Assembly (NCBI GenBank): GCA_964567745.1
Contig: CAZMNY010000047.1
Coordinates: 1-64,000 of the forward strand
Length of the DNA: 64,000 bases
Direction: 5' to 3'
Origin: CAZMNY01 sp964567745
GTDB lineage: Bacteria > Planctomycetota > Planctomycetia > Pirellulales > Pirellulaceae
Position 1 is the stretch's first letter, and each line of letters starts with the position of its first letter. The position numbers were made by a program, and so were the translations under genes. Shown here piece after piece: positions 17,698 through 26,800 of this stretch. The notes under the pieces were generated by a model. The model saw only the letters and a list, made by a program, of their open reading frames with translations. It was not told the origin of the DNA and did not search any database.

Positions 17698-19385
17698 TGA
17701 TTCACGTAAAACTCAGTTGACGCGAGCAGCGACCAGGCCAACTGGGCCCAAGCCTCGCCCGTACGCCCCTTCATTGCGTTTAAATGCGATTTCACGTCGG
17801 CAATCTCCGCGGCCGACGCCCGGCGAGAAAGAACGCTTAAGTACAGCGCATGGGCAGCCTCTTCTGCCGAGTCGATCTTGTCGAGCCGCTCAGTGAGGTT
17901 GCCGGAATTGGGTTTTAGCCATTCGAGCACAACCGGGTCGTGCATTAGGAACAGAGCTGACTTGACCGTTGAATTGACAGCCGTTTCCGGCTCGCGAGGC
18001 GGGTTGGACAAGGCGTCGCGAAACCGCTTGAGCAAGTCGCTATACGGTTCCTTCTCAACCGAATCACCTTCTGAGTCACCTGCGGGCGCGTCTGCGGATT
18101 TTTCTGCATCCGCTTTGTCCGACTCGACTGGCCGAGCGATGTCGACATCCAACGCGATGGCTACGCTATCGAGCAGTTGCTTGGCGGACAGAGGGCGTTC
18201 GATCGCCGTTCGGTAGGACGCCAATTCCGGCTCGTCGCTCTTGCCTTCAGATGTTGACGGCAGAAGACTCGAACGCTGGTACGTCTGACTCATCACAATC
18301 TCGCGTATCAAGTACGCCATATCATGATCGTGTTTAACGAATTCATCGGCGAGTAATTCGAGCAACGCCGGATGCGACGGCAAGTTGTCGGCGTGGTGAA
18401 GATCCTGCGGATCGACAAGCCCTCGGCCAAGCAACGCCCACCAGATCCGGTTGACAATATTTCGTGCAAACAGCTTGTTCTCTTTGCGAGTCAATTCCTC
18501 GCCAAGCGCCTTCAAGGGGCTGAACTTCAGTACGCCAGGCGTCTTCTTCTTGCGGTCCGGCGGCGTCGAGTACTCTTCACCCCGTTTGAACTGAGGAATG
18601 GCAACTTCGGTTCCGCCGGGAAGCCGCGGGCCGATCGTCATTGGATCCATGTCGAAAACAGATTGAAACTCAATCTTCTTCTGCAACGGTTTCTCCGCCA
18701 CCGCGGGAAACGTCGTGTCCCGCCGTATGAATGTGGTGCCGACGAATGCGTAGAGGCCCTGGTAGTCGACCTGCTTGTAGTCGTCGACAAAAAGATGGTC
18801 GTGGCACTGTGCGCATTGCACGTCGACGCCAAGGAACAAGCGTCCGACGTCGCGAACAAGTCCGGGATAGTCGACCGGGTTCTGGCCATATTTTTCGAGA
18901 CGCTTGGTGTAGAAATACGCCGCGCCTTGAGTTGTCTCCTCGTCTTCGGCTGGCGACACAATCTCTTTGGCAAGCTGACGCCAGGGCTTGTTTGACTTGA
19001 ACGATTTCACCAAGAACTTTCGCCAATGCTCGTCGTCGCCGCGACGCTCCATCAACATGATGTGAAACAGATTGGCCCACTGCTCGGCGTACTGATCCGA
19101 TCCGACGAGCGAGTCAATTAGTTCCGACCGTTTCGTCGCGCTCTTGCTCGACCGAAACGTATTCGTTTCCGCAGCCGTCGGAATGCGTCCCGCCAAGTCC
19201 AGGTAAATCCGCCTCACGAACTCCGCATCATCAGTCGCCATTGACACAGGCCCTTCGATCGCTCCGTCGACGATCGAGTCGATACGCTCATGAAGCGGCG
19301 TCTTCGCGAACGTTTGCGAAGCGAAAAGAAACGCGACCAGACAAGGAACCATTAAGGAGAGCGGTGCGATTGGGCGGGAGAACAA
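17694..19385 (-). CDS. DUF1549/DUF1553 secreted protein
   Basis: A 563-residue exported protein. A hydrophobic leader ends near QTFA. DUF1549 follows with RRIYLDLAGRIPTAAE and a haem-like CAQCHDHLF, then DUF1553 with NRIWWALLGRGLVDP and EIVMSQTYQRSS. An acidic Ser/Asp/Glu insert lies at about 418-445. The frame begins with TTG (19385), which gives a leader with an Arg; the first ATG is at 19352. It is the first gene of the operon with DUF1501 and WD40. These families occur together in planctomycetes and are presumed to act in the envelope; the activity is unknown. Confidence 0.88.
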   Translation of the reverse strand: MFSRPIAPLSLMVPCLVAFLFASQTFAKTPLHERIDSIVDGAIEGPVSMATDDAEFVRRIYLDLAGRIPTAAETNTFRSSKSATKRSELIDSLVGSDQYAEQWANLFHIMLMERRGDDEHWRKFLVKSFKSNKPWRQLAKEIVSPAEDEETTQGAAYFYTKRLEKYGQNPVDYPGLVRDVGRLFLGVDVQCAQCHDHLFVDDYKQVDYQGLYAFVGTTFIRRDTTFPAVAEKPLQKKIEFQSVFDMDPMTIGPRLPGGTEVAIPQFKRGEEYSTPPDRKKKTPGVLKFSPLKALGEELTRKENKLFARNIVNRIWWALLGRGLVDPQDLHHADNLPSHPALLELLADEFVKHDHDMAYLIREIVMSQTYQRSSLLPSTSEGKSDEPELASYRTAIERPLSAKQLLDSVAIALDVDIARPVESDKADAEKSADAPAGDSEGDSVEKEPYSDLLKRFRDALSNPPREPETAVNSTVKSALFLMHDPVVLEWLKPNSGNLTERLDKIDSAEEAAHALYLSVLSRRASAAEIADVKSHLNAMKGRTGEAWAQLAWSLLASTEFYVNH

Positions 19386-19686
19386 AGGCGGTCCAGTTCA
19401 GCAGGAAGGAAGTATGGCAGGCACCGAATGCGGGCCCAGAGAACCGTTCAGATCGGCGTGGCCCCATTTTAGGCCAGACTCGGTTCGAATCGCAAATAAA
19501 GAACCGGCGAATTGCGGAATGTGGCCCAATGAGATCGACTCAACACCGAATATCGATTTTCGCACGCTTCCGCTCGCTACCGCCAAGAAGACACGGCAGG
19601 CGGCGACGGAGTTGAAAACGGGCGCCTCCTATTACAGAATTGAAGCGATGGCAAATCGGAATCGATGGACGATCTCGAAATAGAGA
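19386..19686. other. Divergent intergenic region
   Basis: About 300 bases between the leftward DUF1549 operon and a rightward membrane-protein gene. Nothing protein-like was seen; it presumably holds promoters for both directions. Confidence 0.5.
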
Positions 19687-20268
19687 ATGTCTGAAAACCT
19701 CTATGCGACACCGCTGGCGCCGATGCCAAACCAGTTCGCGCCGGCAATCGACACCAATTTATATCGCCTCGACGATTTGTTGGTTTTCGACAAAAACGCA
19801 GTTCTCCCCGACGAACTCTGTCTCAAGAGCACCACGAAGGCGTCGGGCAAACTGCGTCGCAATCTCACCTGGCATCATCCGGCTGTGTTTCTAGCGTTGT
19901 TGGCGAACATTTTGATCTACGCCCTCCTGGCGATCGTGCTGAGTAAGAAAGCTACGATCTACATCGGCTTGAGCGATGAATGGTTCGCCAAACGACGACG
20001 CCGCATCGCCATCGCCTGGGCAGCCATTCTGCTGTCATTGGGGACTTTGATTGGCGGAGTCGTGGTCATTTCGAGTCCTGCGGGCGACGACGACGTCGGC
20101 GCCGCGCTGATGATTTCTGGGTTCTTCGGCTTTCTCGCAGCCGCTCTCTATGGCTTGCTGGCCCCACGACTCGTCTCGCCTAAAAAAATCACCGACTCGC
20201 ATGTCTACCCAAGACGCGTTCATCCCGACTTCTTGGCCAGACTAAAACATTGGCCTTACGGCTCGTAG
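19687..20268 (+). CDS. Small membrane protein of unknown function
   Basis: A 193-residue protein, not recognised. Three membrane segments are visible at about 65-85 (PAVFLALLANILIYALLAIV), 108-128 and 137-158. The cytoplasmic N-terminus starts MSENLYATPLAPMPNQ, similar in style to short planctomycete membrane proteins that begin NPYAPP. A basic loop (KRRRRIAIAW) precedes the second segment. It stands alone between a divergent operon and a downstream secreted enzyme. Confidence 0.75.
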   Translation: MSENLYATPLAPMPNQFAPAIDTNLYRLDDLLVFDKNAVLPDELCLKSTTKASGKLRRNLTWHHPAVFLALLANILIYALLAIVLSKKATIYIGLSDEWFAKRRRRIAIAWAAILLSLGTLIGGVVVISSPAGDDDVGAALMISGFFGFLAAALYGLLAPRLVSPKKITDSHVYPRRVHPDFLARLKHWPYGS

Positions 20269-20462
20269 CATGACTCGGCCGCCATCGAACTGGCGCGATA
20301 GCTCACGACTCTTCACTCAAGCTCCATCCAACTTGCGACGTGGTTTTACACGAATTCGTCGACTGCAAGTTCACACGAACAGTCTCGGGCCAAGGCGCAA
20401 GTATCGTCAGCGGCTAGAATAGAGCCAACTCTGAAACAACTCCTTTAAAATCGACAGGACAC

Positions 20463-23144
20463 ATGGCATTCAAACCCAGACTCTTCTCGCTCTTTTTGAT
20501 CATCTCACTCGCCTGCCTCGGAACGCTCAACGCTCAGACATTGAAGCTGGACAAGGGTGAGCAGATTTGCTTGGTGGGAAATGCACTGGGCGAGCGAATG
20601 CAGCACCAGAACTACTGGGAAACGCTGCTGCACGGTCGTTTCGCGGACAAGCAACTGGCCGTTCGAAACCTCTGCTTCCCCGGCGACGAACCGAGTGAGC
20701 GAATTCGTTCGCAAAACTTCGGCGACATAAACTCGCATTTGGAGCATAGCAAAGCCACAACGGTTCTCTTTTTTTTCGGTTTTAATCAGTCGTTTCACGG
20801 AGAGAAGGGCCTTGCGGACTACCGCGAATCGCTGAAGAAACTGGTCGAAGAAGTGAAGAGTCACGATTACAGCGGCAAGGGCTCGCCGAAAATCGTTCTC
20901 GTCTCTCCGATCGCATTCGAGAAGACGAACCATCCTCATCTACCCAACGGCCGCGAGCACAACCCAAGGCTCGAACTCTACACAAACGCAACTCAACAAG
21001 TGGCCGAGGAAACCAAGGTTGGCTTTGCCGACATCTTCCGTCCAACGCTCGAGTTGTTCGCCAAGTCGGAAACGCAGCTGACGCTCAACGGCGCCCACCT
21101 CAACGCGGCCGGCTATCGAGCGCTGGCACCGATCATGATGAATGCCTTGTTCGGCAATGGCGAAAACAAATACAGTAATGAAGTCCACGCCGCCATCGAC
21201 GACAAAAATTTTCATTGGTGGCATCGTTATCGAGCTGTCAACGGTTTTTCGATTTACGGTCAGCGGGGCACGGCGGGATTCGACGGAACCTATCGCAATC
21301 GCGACGTCATGGAGCGCGAACGAGCGATCCTCGACCAAATGACGGCAAACCGCGACGCACGCATTTGGACTATTGCAAGCGGCAAGAAGGTCGCAGGCCC
21401 GATCGATGACAGCAACACGCTTCCGTTCCTCAACGTAAAAACCAACGTTGGCGGCGAAGATGATCCGAATCGCAAACGCGGAAAACTCGGCTCGCTCGAT
21501 TACCAACCCGGCGCCAAGCAGCTCAAGCAATTCCGCTTGGCTCCCGGCTACGAGATCAACTTGTTCGCGTCGGAAGAGCAGTTCCCCGAGTTAGCGAATC
21601 CCGTCTCGCTGAACTTCGACAATCGCGGGCGACTGTGGGTCTCGACGATGGCGTCCTATCCGCACTGGAAACCCAAGACGAAGATGGACGACAAGATCCT
21701 GATTTTCGAAGATCACGATCAAGATGGTAAGGCGGACGAGTGCAAAGTCTTTGCCGGCGGATTGCATCAACCGACCGGGTTTGAACTGGGGCGCGGCGGC
21801 GCGTACGTTGGCGAGCAGCCGGACATTCTATTTCTGCAAGACACCGACGGCGACGACAAAGCCGATAGTCGAGTTCGCCAGCTTGTCGGATTTGACTCGG
21901 CCGATTCCCATCACGGCATCTCGGCATTTGAGTGGGGGCCAGGCGGCGGTCTCTACTTCAACGAAGGCACGTTCAAGTACTCGCAAGTCGAAAGTCCGTA
22001 CGGATTGACCCGAATGCACGAGGCGGGCGTGTGGCGTTACGATCCCACGACGGAGAAGTTCGCCATCCACGCGTCGATGGCGTTCGCCAACCCATGGGGG
22101 CACGTGTTCGATCGCTGGGGCCAAGACTTCATCGCGGATGCTTCCCCCGGCTTCAACTACTGGGCGGCCCCGATCTCCGGTCGCATCGACTACCCGCTGA
22201 AACATCCGGGCGGCTCGCAACACAAACGGCTCGCAAAACAAACGGGCGGCGACCCCAAGTATCGGCATCCAACCTTTATCACCAAACGCATTCGCCCCTC
22301 AGCAGGCTGCGTCCTCGTTTCCAGCCGACACTTTCCGCCGGAAGATCAAGGCGATTACCTCTTGGCGAATGTCATCGGCGAACGCTCGATCCTGTCGCAT
22401 TCCGTGAAGGAAGAGGGAGCGGGATTCGGCGGATCGGAAAAGACGCCGCTCGTCTATTGTGAAGACGGCAACTTCCGACCAATCGATCTGCAGTTCGCTC
22501 CAGACGGCTCGCTCTACATCGTCGATTGGCACAATGCTCTGATCGGACACCTACAACACAACTTGCGAGATCCGAATCGAGACCACAGCCACGGTCGAAT
22601 TTGGCGAGTCACTTACAAGGGTCGGCCCCTCTTGAAAGCACCGAAAATCGCCGGCGCTCCGATTCCAGCCTTGCTCGACCTGCTCAAGGAATATGAAGAC
22701 CGAACTCGTTATCGCGTTCGACGTGAATTGGCGGAGAGGAAAGCGGCCGACGTCATTGCGGCGACTCAGACTTGGCTCGGAAATCTGGATCGATCCGACA
22801 AGGACTACGAACACCATGCGCTCGAGGCGCTGTGGATTTTTCAGACTCACAATTCGATCCAGCCGAAACTACTGTCTCAGCTGCTCAACGCCGAGGATCA
22901 TCGGGCTCGCGCCGCAGCAACGCGAGTGCTTTCGTTCTGGCAAGACCAGCTCGATAAACCCTTGGCGCTGCTGAAAAAGCGGGTCAACGATCCGCATCCC
23001 CGAGTTCGTCTTGAGGCAGTTCGAGCCCTCAGTTATCTCCAGGGCGACGACGCGATCGAGACAGCGCTCGACGTCCTCAACCACGACACGGACAAGTGGA
23101 TTGAATACACATTGGACGAAACGATGAGGCAGCTTGAGCGCTAG
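20463..23144 (+). CDS. SGNH hydrolase fused to PVC-type dehydrogenase and HEAT repeats
   Basis: An 893-residue secreted protein (leader to about residue 24). Residues 25-230 resemble an SGNH/GDSL domain (GDEPSERIR, SPIAFEK, NGAHLNAAGYRALAP). Residues about 350-730 form the PVC 'membrane-bound dehydrogenase' beta-propeller (LAPGYEINLFASEEQFPELANP cut here; DRWGQDFIADASPG; FAPDGSLYIVDWHN). Residues about 740-885 are HEAT-like helices. Homologues I remember continue into a cytochrome c domain with CxxCH; this one stops at DETMRQLER and has none. It lies 69 bases upstream of the sulfatase on the same strand, so co-expression is likely. The substrate is unknown. Confidence 0.8.
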   Translation: MAFKPRLFSLFLIISLACLGTLNAQTLKLDKGEQICLVGNALGERMQHQNYWETLLHGRFADKQLAVRNLCFPGDEPSERIRSQNFGDINSHLEHSKATTVLFFFGFNQSFHGEKGLADYRESLKKLVEEVKSHDYSGKGSPKIVLVSPIAFEKTNHPHLPNGREHNPRLELYTNATQQVAEETKVGFADIFRPTLELFAKSETQLTLNGAHLNAAGYRALAPIMMNALFGNGENKYSNEVHAAIDDKNFHWWHRYRAVNGFSIYGQRGTAGFDGTYRNRDVMERERAILDQMTANRDARIWTIASGKKVAGPIDDSNTLPFLNVKTNVGGEDDPNRKRGKLGSLDYQPGAKQLKQFRLAPGYEINLFASEEQFPELANPVSLNFDNRGRLWVSTMASYPHWKPKTKMDDKILIFEDHDQDGKADECKVFAGGLHQPTGFELGRGGAYVGEQPDILFLQDTDGDDKADSRVRQLVGFDSADSHHGISAFEWGPGGGLYFNEGTFKYSQVESPYGLTRMHEAGVWRYDPTTEKFAIHASMAFANPWGHVFDRWGQDFIADASPGFNYWAAPISGRIDYPLKHPGGSQHKRLAKQTGGDPKYRHPTFITKRIRPSAGCVLVSSRHFPPEDQGDYLLANVIGERSILSHSVKEEGAGFGGSEKTPLVYCEDGNFRPIDLQFAPDGSLYIVDWHNALIGHLQHNLRDPNRDHSHGRIWRVTYKGRPLLKAPKIAGAPIPALLDLLKEYEDRTRYRVRRELAERKAADVIAATQTWLGNLDRSDKDYEHHALEALWIFQTHNSIQPKLLSQLLNAEDHRARAAATRVLSFWQDQLDKPLALLKKRVNDPHPRVRLEAVRALSYLQGDDAIETALDVLNHDTDKWIEYTLDETMRQLER

Positions 23145-23213
23145 GCGGAACGCAGTTGTTCGGCACGCGATACGCCGGCTCTTTTCCCTACATGTGACGG
23201 AGAGATGCAACTC

Positions 23214-24692
23214 ATGAAAACGCGCCCCATGATGCAACTTCGTGTTTGGATTCTCGCGCTGGCTTGCCTTACCGCGTCATCAGGCGTCGCGGCTGCCGAC
23301 GAGAGCGCGGCACCACCCGCGATGCGGAAGCCCAACGTCATCTACATCATGGTGGACGACTTGGGATACGGAGACCTCGGTTGCTATGGGCAAACGACAG
23401 TCAAAACGCCGAACATCGATCGCATGGCCAGCCAGGGAATTCGCTTTACCGATCACTACGCCGGCCATACCGTTTGTCGGCCGTCGCGACTCGTGCTTTG
23501 GACAGGCCAACACGTGGGGCACACGGGCCTCATCGGCAATCGTGATCGAAGCCTGACCTCTCGTGAGGTCACGGTAGCGAAACGGCTCAAGAAGGCGGGT
23601 TACGCCACGGGCGGAGTCGGCAAATGGGCGCTTGGCAATGTTGACACGCCGGACCAAATCGACAACGACGGACATCCCAATCGCAACGGATTCGATTACT
23701 GGTTCGGCTACATGAACCAGGGCAACGCGCACAACTATTATCCGCCGTATCTTTGGGAGAACGATCGCCAAGTCAAGCTTGAAGGAAACGTGCTCAGCGA
23801 CGCTCCCAACGCGCGTCGTCGCGTCTCGTCGAAGCGAGTCACCTACTCGCATGACTTGATGACCGAGGCCGCGTTCAAGTTCATACGAAAACACAAGTCA
23901 GAACCGTTCCTGCTGCACATTCACTGGACGATCCCCCATGCCAACAACGAGGGCGGTCGGGTGACGGGCAACGGGATGGAAGTTCCGGACTTGGGTCCCT
24001 ACAAGGACAAGGACTGGCCGGCGCCGGAGAAGGGCTTCGCGGGCATGATCCATCGAATGGACGGCGATGTCGGTCGCCTATTCGAACTGCTCAAGACGCT
24101 GAAGATCGACGAGTCGACACTCGTTCTTTTTACGTCCGACAACGGACCGCACAACGAAGGCGGCCACAAACATGACTACTTCGACTCAAACGGCCCCCTC
24201 AAGGGATTCAAACGATCGATGCACGATGGCGGCATTCGAGTTCCTCTGATCGCGCGATGGCCAGGCAAGATTGCAGAGGGCGCCGAATCAAACCATCCGT
24301 CGGCGTTTTACGATTTCTTGCCGACGGCTTGCGAGCTCGCCGGAGTTGAGTCGCCGCCGTCGTCTGGCAAGACCGGAACTCATTTCACAGATGGAATTTC
24401 CTACGCTGCGACGCTCTTCGGCGCCAGCGATCAGAAAGAGCACGAGTATCTTTATTGGGCTAGCCAGGAAGGCGCTACATCCGTTGGCGTTCGTTACGGT
24501 CACTGGAAACTAGTTCAGTATCGCCCACCTCGGAAAAAGAAACGGGACAAGCCGCAAGACCAAGCGGCGAAACCGGATTGGCGCCTGTACGATCTCGATA
24601 AGGACCTCGGCGAAGAGACCGACTTGGCCAAGCAACACCCCGAAGTCGTCAAGACGATCCTAGGTTTGCTCAAACGCGATGGTCTTCACTAG
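23214..24692 (+). CDS. Arylsulfatase family enzyme (formylglycine type)
   Basis: A secreted sulfate-ester hydrolase of 492 residues. A leader ends near GVAAADE. The N-terminal metal site is NVIYIMVDDLGYGDLG. The formylglycine motif is C88-R-P-S-R92, so Cys-type maturation by an anaerobic or FGE enzyme would be needed. Later motifs are GKWALGN, HWTIPHAN and FTSDNGPHNEGG. The ATG at 23214 has GGAGAG 9 bases upstream; the ATG at 23205 abuts it and is less likely. It is close behind the SGNH/dehydrogenase gene and near a fucose-type sugar module, which fits desulfation of algal polysaccharide. The exact substrate is unknown. Confidence 0.93.
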   Translation: MKTRPMMQLRVWILALACLTASSGVAAADESAAPPAMRKPNVIYIMVDDLGYGDLGCYGQTTVKTPNIDRMASQGIRFTDHYAGHTVCRPSRLVLWTGQHVGHTGLIGNRDRSLTSREVTVAKRLKKAGYATGGVGKWALGNVDTPDQIDNDGHPNRNGFDYWFGYMNQGNAHNYYPPYLWENDRQVKLEGNVLSDAPNARRRVSSKRVTYSHDLMTEAAFKFIRKHKSEPFLLHIHWTIPHANNEGGRVTGNGMEVPDLGPYKDKDWPAPEKGFAGMIHRMDGDVGRLFELLKTLKIDESTLVLFTSDNGPHNEGGHKHDYFDSNGPLKGFKRSMHDGGIRVPLIARWPGKIAEGAESNHPSAFYDFLPTACELAGVESPPSSGKTGTHFTDGISYAATLFGASDQKEHEYLYWASQEGATSVGVRYGHWKLVQYRPPRKKKRDKPQDQAAKPDWRLYDLDKDLGEETDLAKQHPEVVKTILGLLKRDGLH

Positions 24693-24757
24693 GGTCGGCG
24701 ATCTCGGCTCACGCGTCACGATGTGAATGCACAGGATCGCCGAGCGATTCAAGTCGA

Positions 24758-25834
24758 TTACTTGCTCAGGCCGCATGCTTTGAGCAGCGTGTCTTGGACG
24801 GCGAAATCGTGGTCGTAGTCGAAGTCGCTATCCTTCTCGCCACGGATGACCGCCGCCATGTCGGCCGCATCACCGACGTACCGTTGATAGCGTGGGAACC
24901 GGATTTCGAACGAACCACGTTTGTGATCGCCACGCGGTTTCGTAAGCGCTACTCGCGCGCTGGGGTTGTCGAGTGGCTGGACGTGGAACGTGCCCTCGGT
25001 TCCACAGACAACAAAGTGGCGGCGAGCAAACCCCTCCACCTCCATCGCGCTCGATTTAATTGAGGCCGTGGCGCGAGGGTAGTTGAGCACGGCGAGCATA
25101 TTGTCCTGCAAGCCGTCATCAAGGGCCGACGCATGCTGGGCAAACGCCGTAACCTCGTCCGGTTTGCCTAGGACGCCAATCACCAGGTCGGTGATGTGGC
25201 ATCCGAGCTCGAACATTATCCCTCCGGGATATTCGGCCAATGCCTTGCGGTTCGCAGCCGGAACGACTTTGCTCATCACCGTGTGAACCTCGAACGGTTC
25301 GCCAAGCCAACCACGACTGAGAAACTCGCGCATCATCACGACGGCTGGGTTGTAGCGATACATGTAGCCCATCTGCACCATCAAGTTCTTCTTTTTCGCC
25401 GAGTCGAGCAGATGACGGTATTTCTTGAGCGACTGTCCCGCCGGCTTGTCGAGGTGCACGTGCTTGCCTGCCGCGATGGCTTGAGCCGCAACGTCGAGCG
25501 AGTCGCGAACTCGTGTCTCGACGAGCACGACTTGAACGTCATCTCGGTTGAGCAACTGCTGTTGAGTCATGACGGGAACGCCCTGAAACGCCTTATGACT
25601 CTTCAGCCTCGTCTGCAAATCTGGATCCGATTCCGCGACTCCGACAACGTCATAGTCCGCCGATTCGCGGTAGACGGCAAGCTTGGTCGAATGGGCGTGT
25701 CCGACGCCAACCTGCCCAACCTTGATCGGCTGTTTTCTGGGCGTCAGGTTATCGCCTAGGGCCAAGTTAGAAACGAAGGGCCACGCCGCGGCGCCGCCGA
25801 ATGCTGAAATCCAATCTCGCCGATTCGTCGTCAT
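24758..25834 (-). CDS. Gfo/Idh/MocA family oxidoreductase, Tat-type leader
   Basis: A 358-residue NAD(P)-dependent dehydrogenase-like protein. It begins TTNRRDWISAFGGAAAWPF, a twin-arginine leader, so it may act outside the cytoplasm. The nucleotide-binding part has VGQVGVGHAHSTKLAV and later the family motif GKHVHLDKPAG (Lys-Pro of the EKP-type motif). The C-terminal sheet has GGIMFELGCHITDLVIGVLG. GGAG lies 9 bases before the ATG. It diverges from the FucU-led sugar genes and faces the sulfatase. The sugar substrate is unknown. Confidence 0.9.
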   Translation of the reverse strand: MTTNRRDWISAFGGAAAWPFVSNLALGDNLTPRKQPIKVGQVGVGHAHSTKLAVYRESADYDVVGVAESDPDLQTRLKSHKAFQGVPVMTQQQLLNRDDVQVVLVETRVRDSLDVAAQAIAAGKHVHLDKPAGQSLKKYRHLLDSAKKKNLMVQMGYMYRYNPAVVMMREFLSRGWLGEPFEVHTVMSKVVPAANRKALAEYPGGIMFELGCHITDLVIGVLGKPDEVTAFAQHASALDDGLQDNMLAVLNYPRATASIKSSAMEVEGFARRHFVVCGTEGTFHVQPLDNPSARVALTKPRGDHKRGSFEIRFPRYQRYVGDAADMAAVIRGEKDSDFDYDHDFAVQDTLLKACGLSK

Positions 25835-26229
25835 TGCTGTCGAGCTCCGCTTAAGCGTCGTTTATGGGATGTCATTGTAACACTCCGCCAGCGAGCCGTT
25901 CTCCGTGTCGTTCATGGTCGATCGGATCAAGCCCGTATCCCCTGGGCAAGAAACCGTTTTGCGGCGACAATGGGGGCTCGCTCGCGGATCCCGAATTCGT
26001 TGCCCACGTCTTGGGACCTGCCGATCCGATAAGCACCCGGGTAAGGCTGTGGCTATTGGATTTGAATTTGCTTGCCGCGGAGAGCAAGACCTCTCGAGCC
26101 TTGATTCACTTCGAGCCGCATTGGCTCGAAGTGAAACAACGGCGGAAACAAAACACTGATACCGAAGTGCGGCGACCACCTCGCCGGTTACTTTCGGGCT
26201 CTGCAAAGCGGAATGTAGGAGACCTATCG
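25835..26229. other. Divergent control region upstream of fucU
   Basis: About 395 bases. An open frame runs through it in frame with fucU but lacks protein-like composition before 26230. It contains a perfect 13-bp inverted repeat (26105-26135), listed separately. It presumably holds promoters for the oxidoreductase and for the sugar operon. Confidence 0.6.
26105..26135. promoter_or_regulatory. Perfect inverted repeat, candidate operator or leader hairpin
   Basis: TTCACTTCGAGCC (26105-26117), a 5-base spacer GCATT, then GGCTCGAAGTGAA (26123-26135): 13 of 13 paired. It lies 95 bases before the fucU ATG and is not followed by a T-tract. It could bind a dimeric sugar regulator or fold in the leader mRNA. 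Confidence 0.6.
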
Positions 26230-26676
26230 ATGTTGCGTCACCATTTGATTCATCCGAAGATCAATGAAGTTCTTGGTCGAGCCGGCCATCACTCGAAAAT
26301 CCTGATCGCCGACGGCAATTATCCTGCCGCTTCGAAGATCGGACCTCGAGCCGAACTTGTCAGTATGAATCTGACCCCGGGCGTGATCTCTTGCGACCAG
26401 GCGCTGCAAGCTGTGCTCTCAGCCATTCCGGTCGAGGCGGTTCAAACGATGATGTACGAGACAACCGGCCCCTACGCTCTAAGCGAGGACCCACCGGTCT
26501 GGTCTGAGTACCGCGAATCGATGAACAAGTACGAGATCGACCTCGAACTTGAGCCGATCGAGAAGTGGGCGTTCTATGACGCCGTGGCGACCGACGACCA
26601 TGTGCTCACGATTCAAACGGCGGATCAACAGCGATTCGCCAATGTATTGCTGACCGTCGGCGTCCGCATGGACTAA
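26230..26676 (+). CDS. fucU: RbsD/FucU family sugar mutarotase (L-fucose mutarotase-like)
   Basis: Interconverts sugar anomers before catabolism; cytoplasmic, 148 residues, typical size. The start MLRHHLIHPKINEVLGRAGH contains the conserved His near 20-21, followed by ILIADGNYP, the FucU-type active-site Asp segment. VQTMMYETTGPY and the C-terminal FYDAVATDDHVLTIQT fit the family. The ATG at 26230 was chosen because TAGGAG lies 8 bases upstream. First gene of the sugar module, before the fuconolactonase-type gene. L-fucose specificity is inferred from the family and neighbours. Confidence 0.88.
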   Translation: MLRHHLIHPKINEVLGRAGHHSKILIADGNYPAASKIGPRAELVSMNLTPGVISCDQALQAVLSAIPVEAVQTMMYETTGPYALSEDPPVWSEYRESMNKYEIDLELEPIEKWAFYDAVATDDHVLTIQTADQQRFANVLLTVGVRMD

Positions 26677-26713
26677 GGCGTCGAGTGTTAACGACAGGTC
26701 GTCGGCAGAGTCG

Positions 26714-26749
26714 GGGCTGTCGTTTGGGCTGTCGTTCGGGCTGTTGTGT
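26714..26749 (+). repeat. 12-bp tandem repeat, three copies
   Basis: GGGCTGTCGTTT, GGGCTGTCGTTC and the diverged GGGCTGTTGTGT in a row, between fucU and the amidohydrolase. Directly after it a 15-base unit TTGAGCCGATTNTNG occurs twice. Non-coding. Confidence 0.75.
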
Positions 26750-26800
26750 TGAGCCGATTCTGGTTGAGCCGATTTTTGCGGAGCGGAAACGGGAGATGTT

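Noticed and set aside
24692..24760. Terminator between sulfatase and oxidoreductase (CGGCGATC / GATCGCCG)
   Set aside because: The arms are 8 bases with a loop of more than 30 bases and no T-tract.
25864..26229. N-terminal extension of FucU
   Set aside because: The extra residues have no family match and the SD TAGGAG fits the ATG at 26230.
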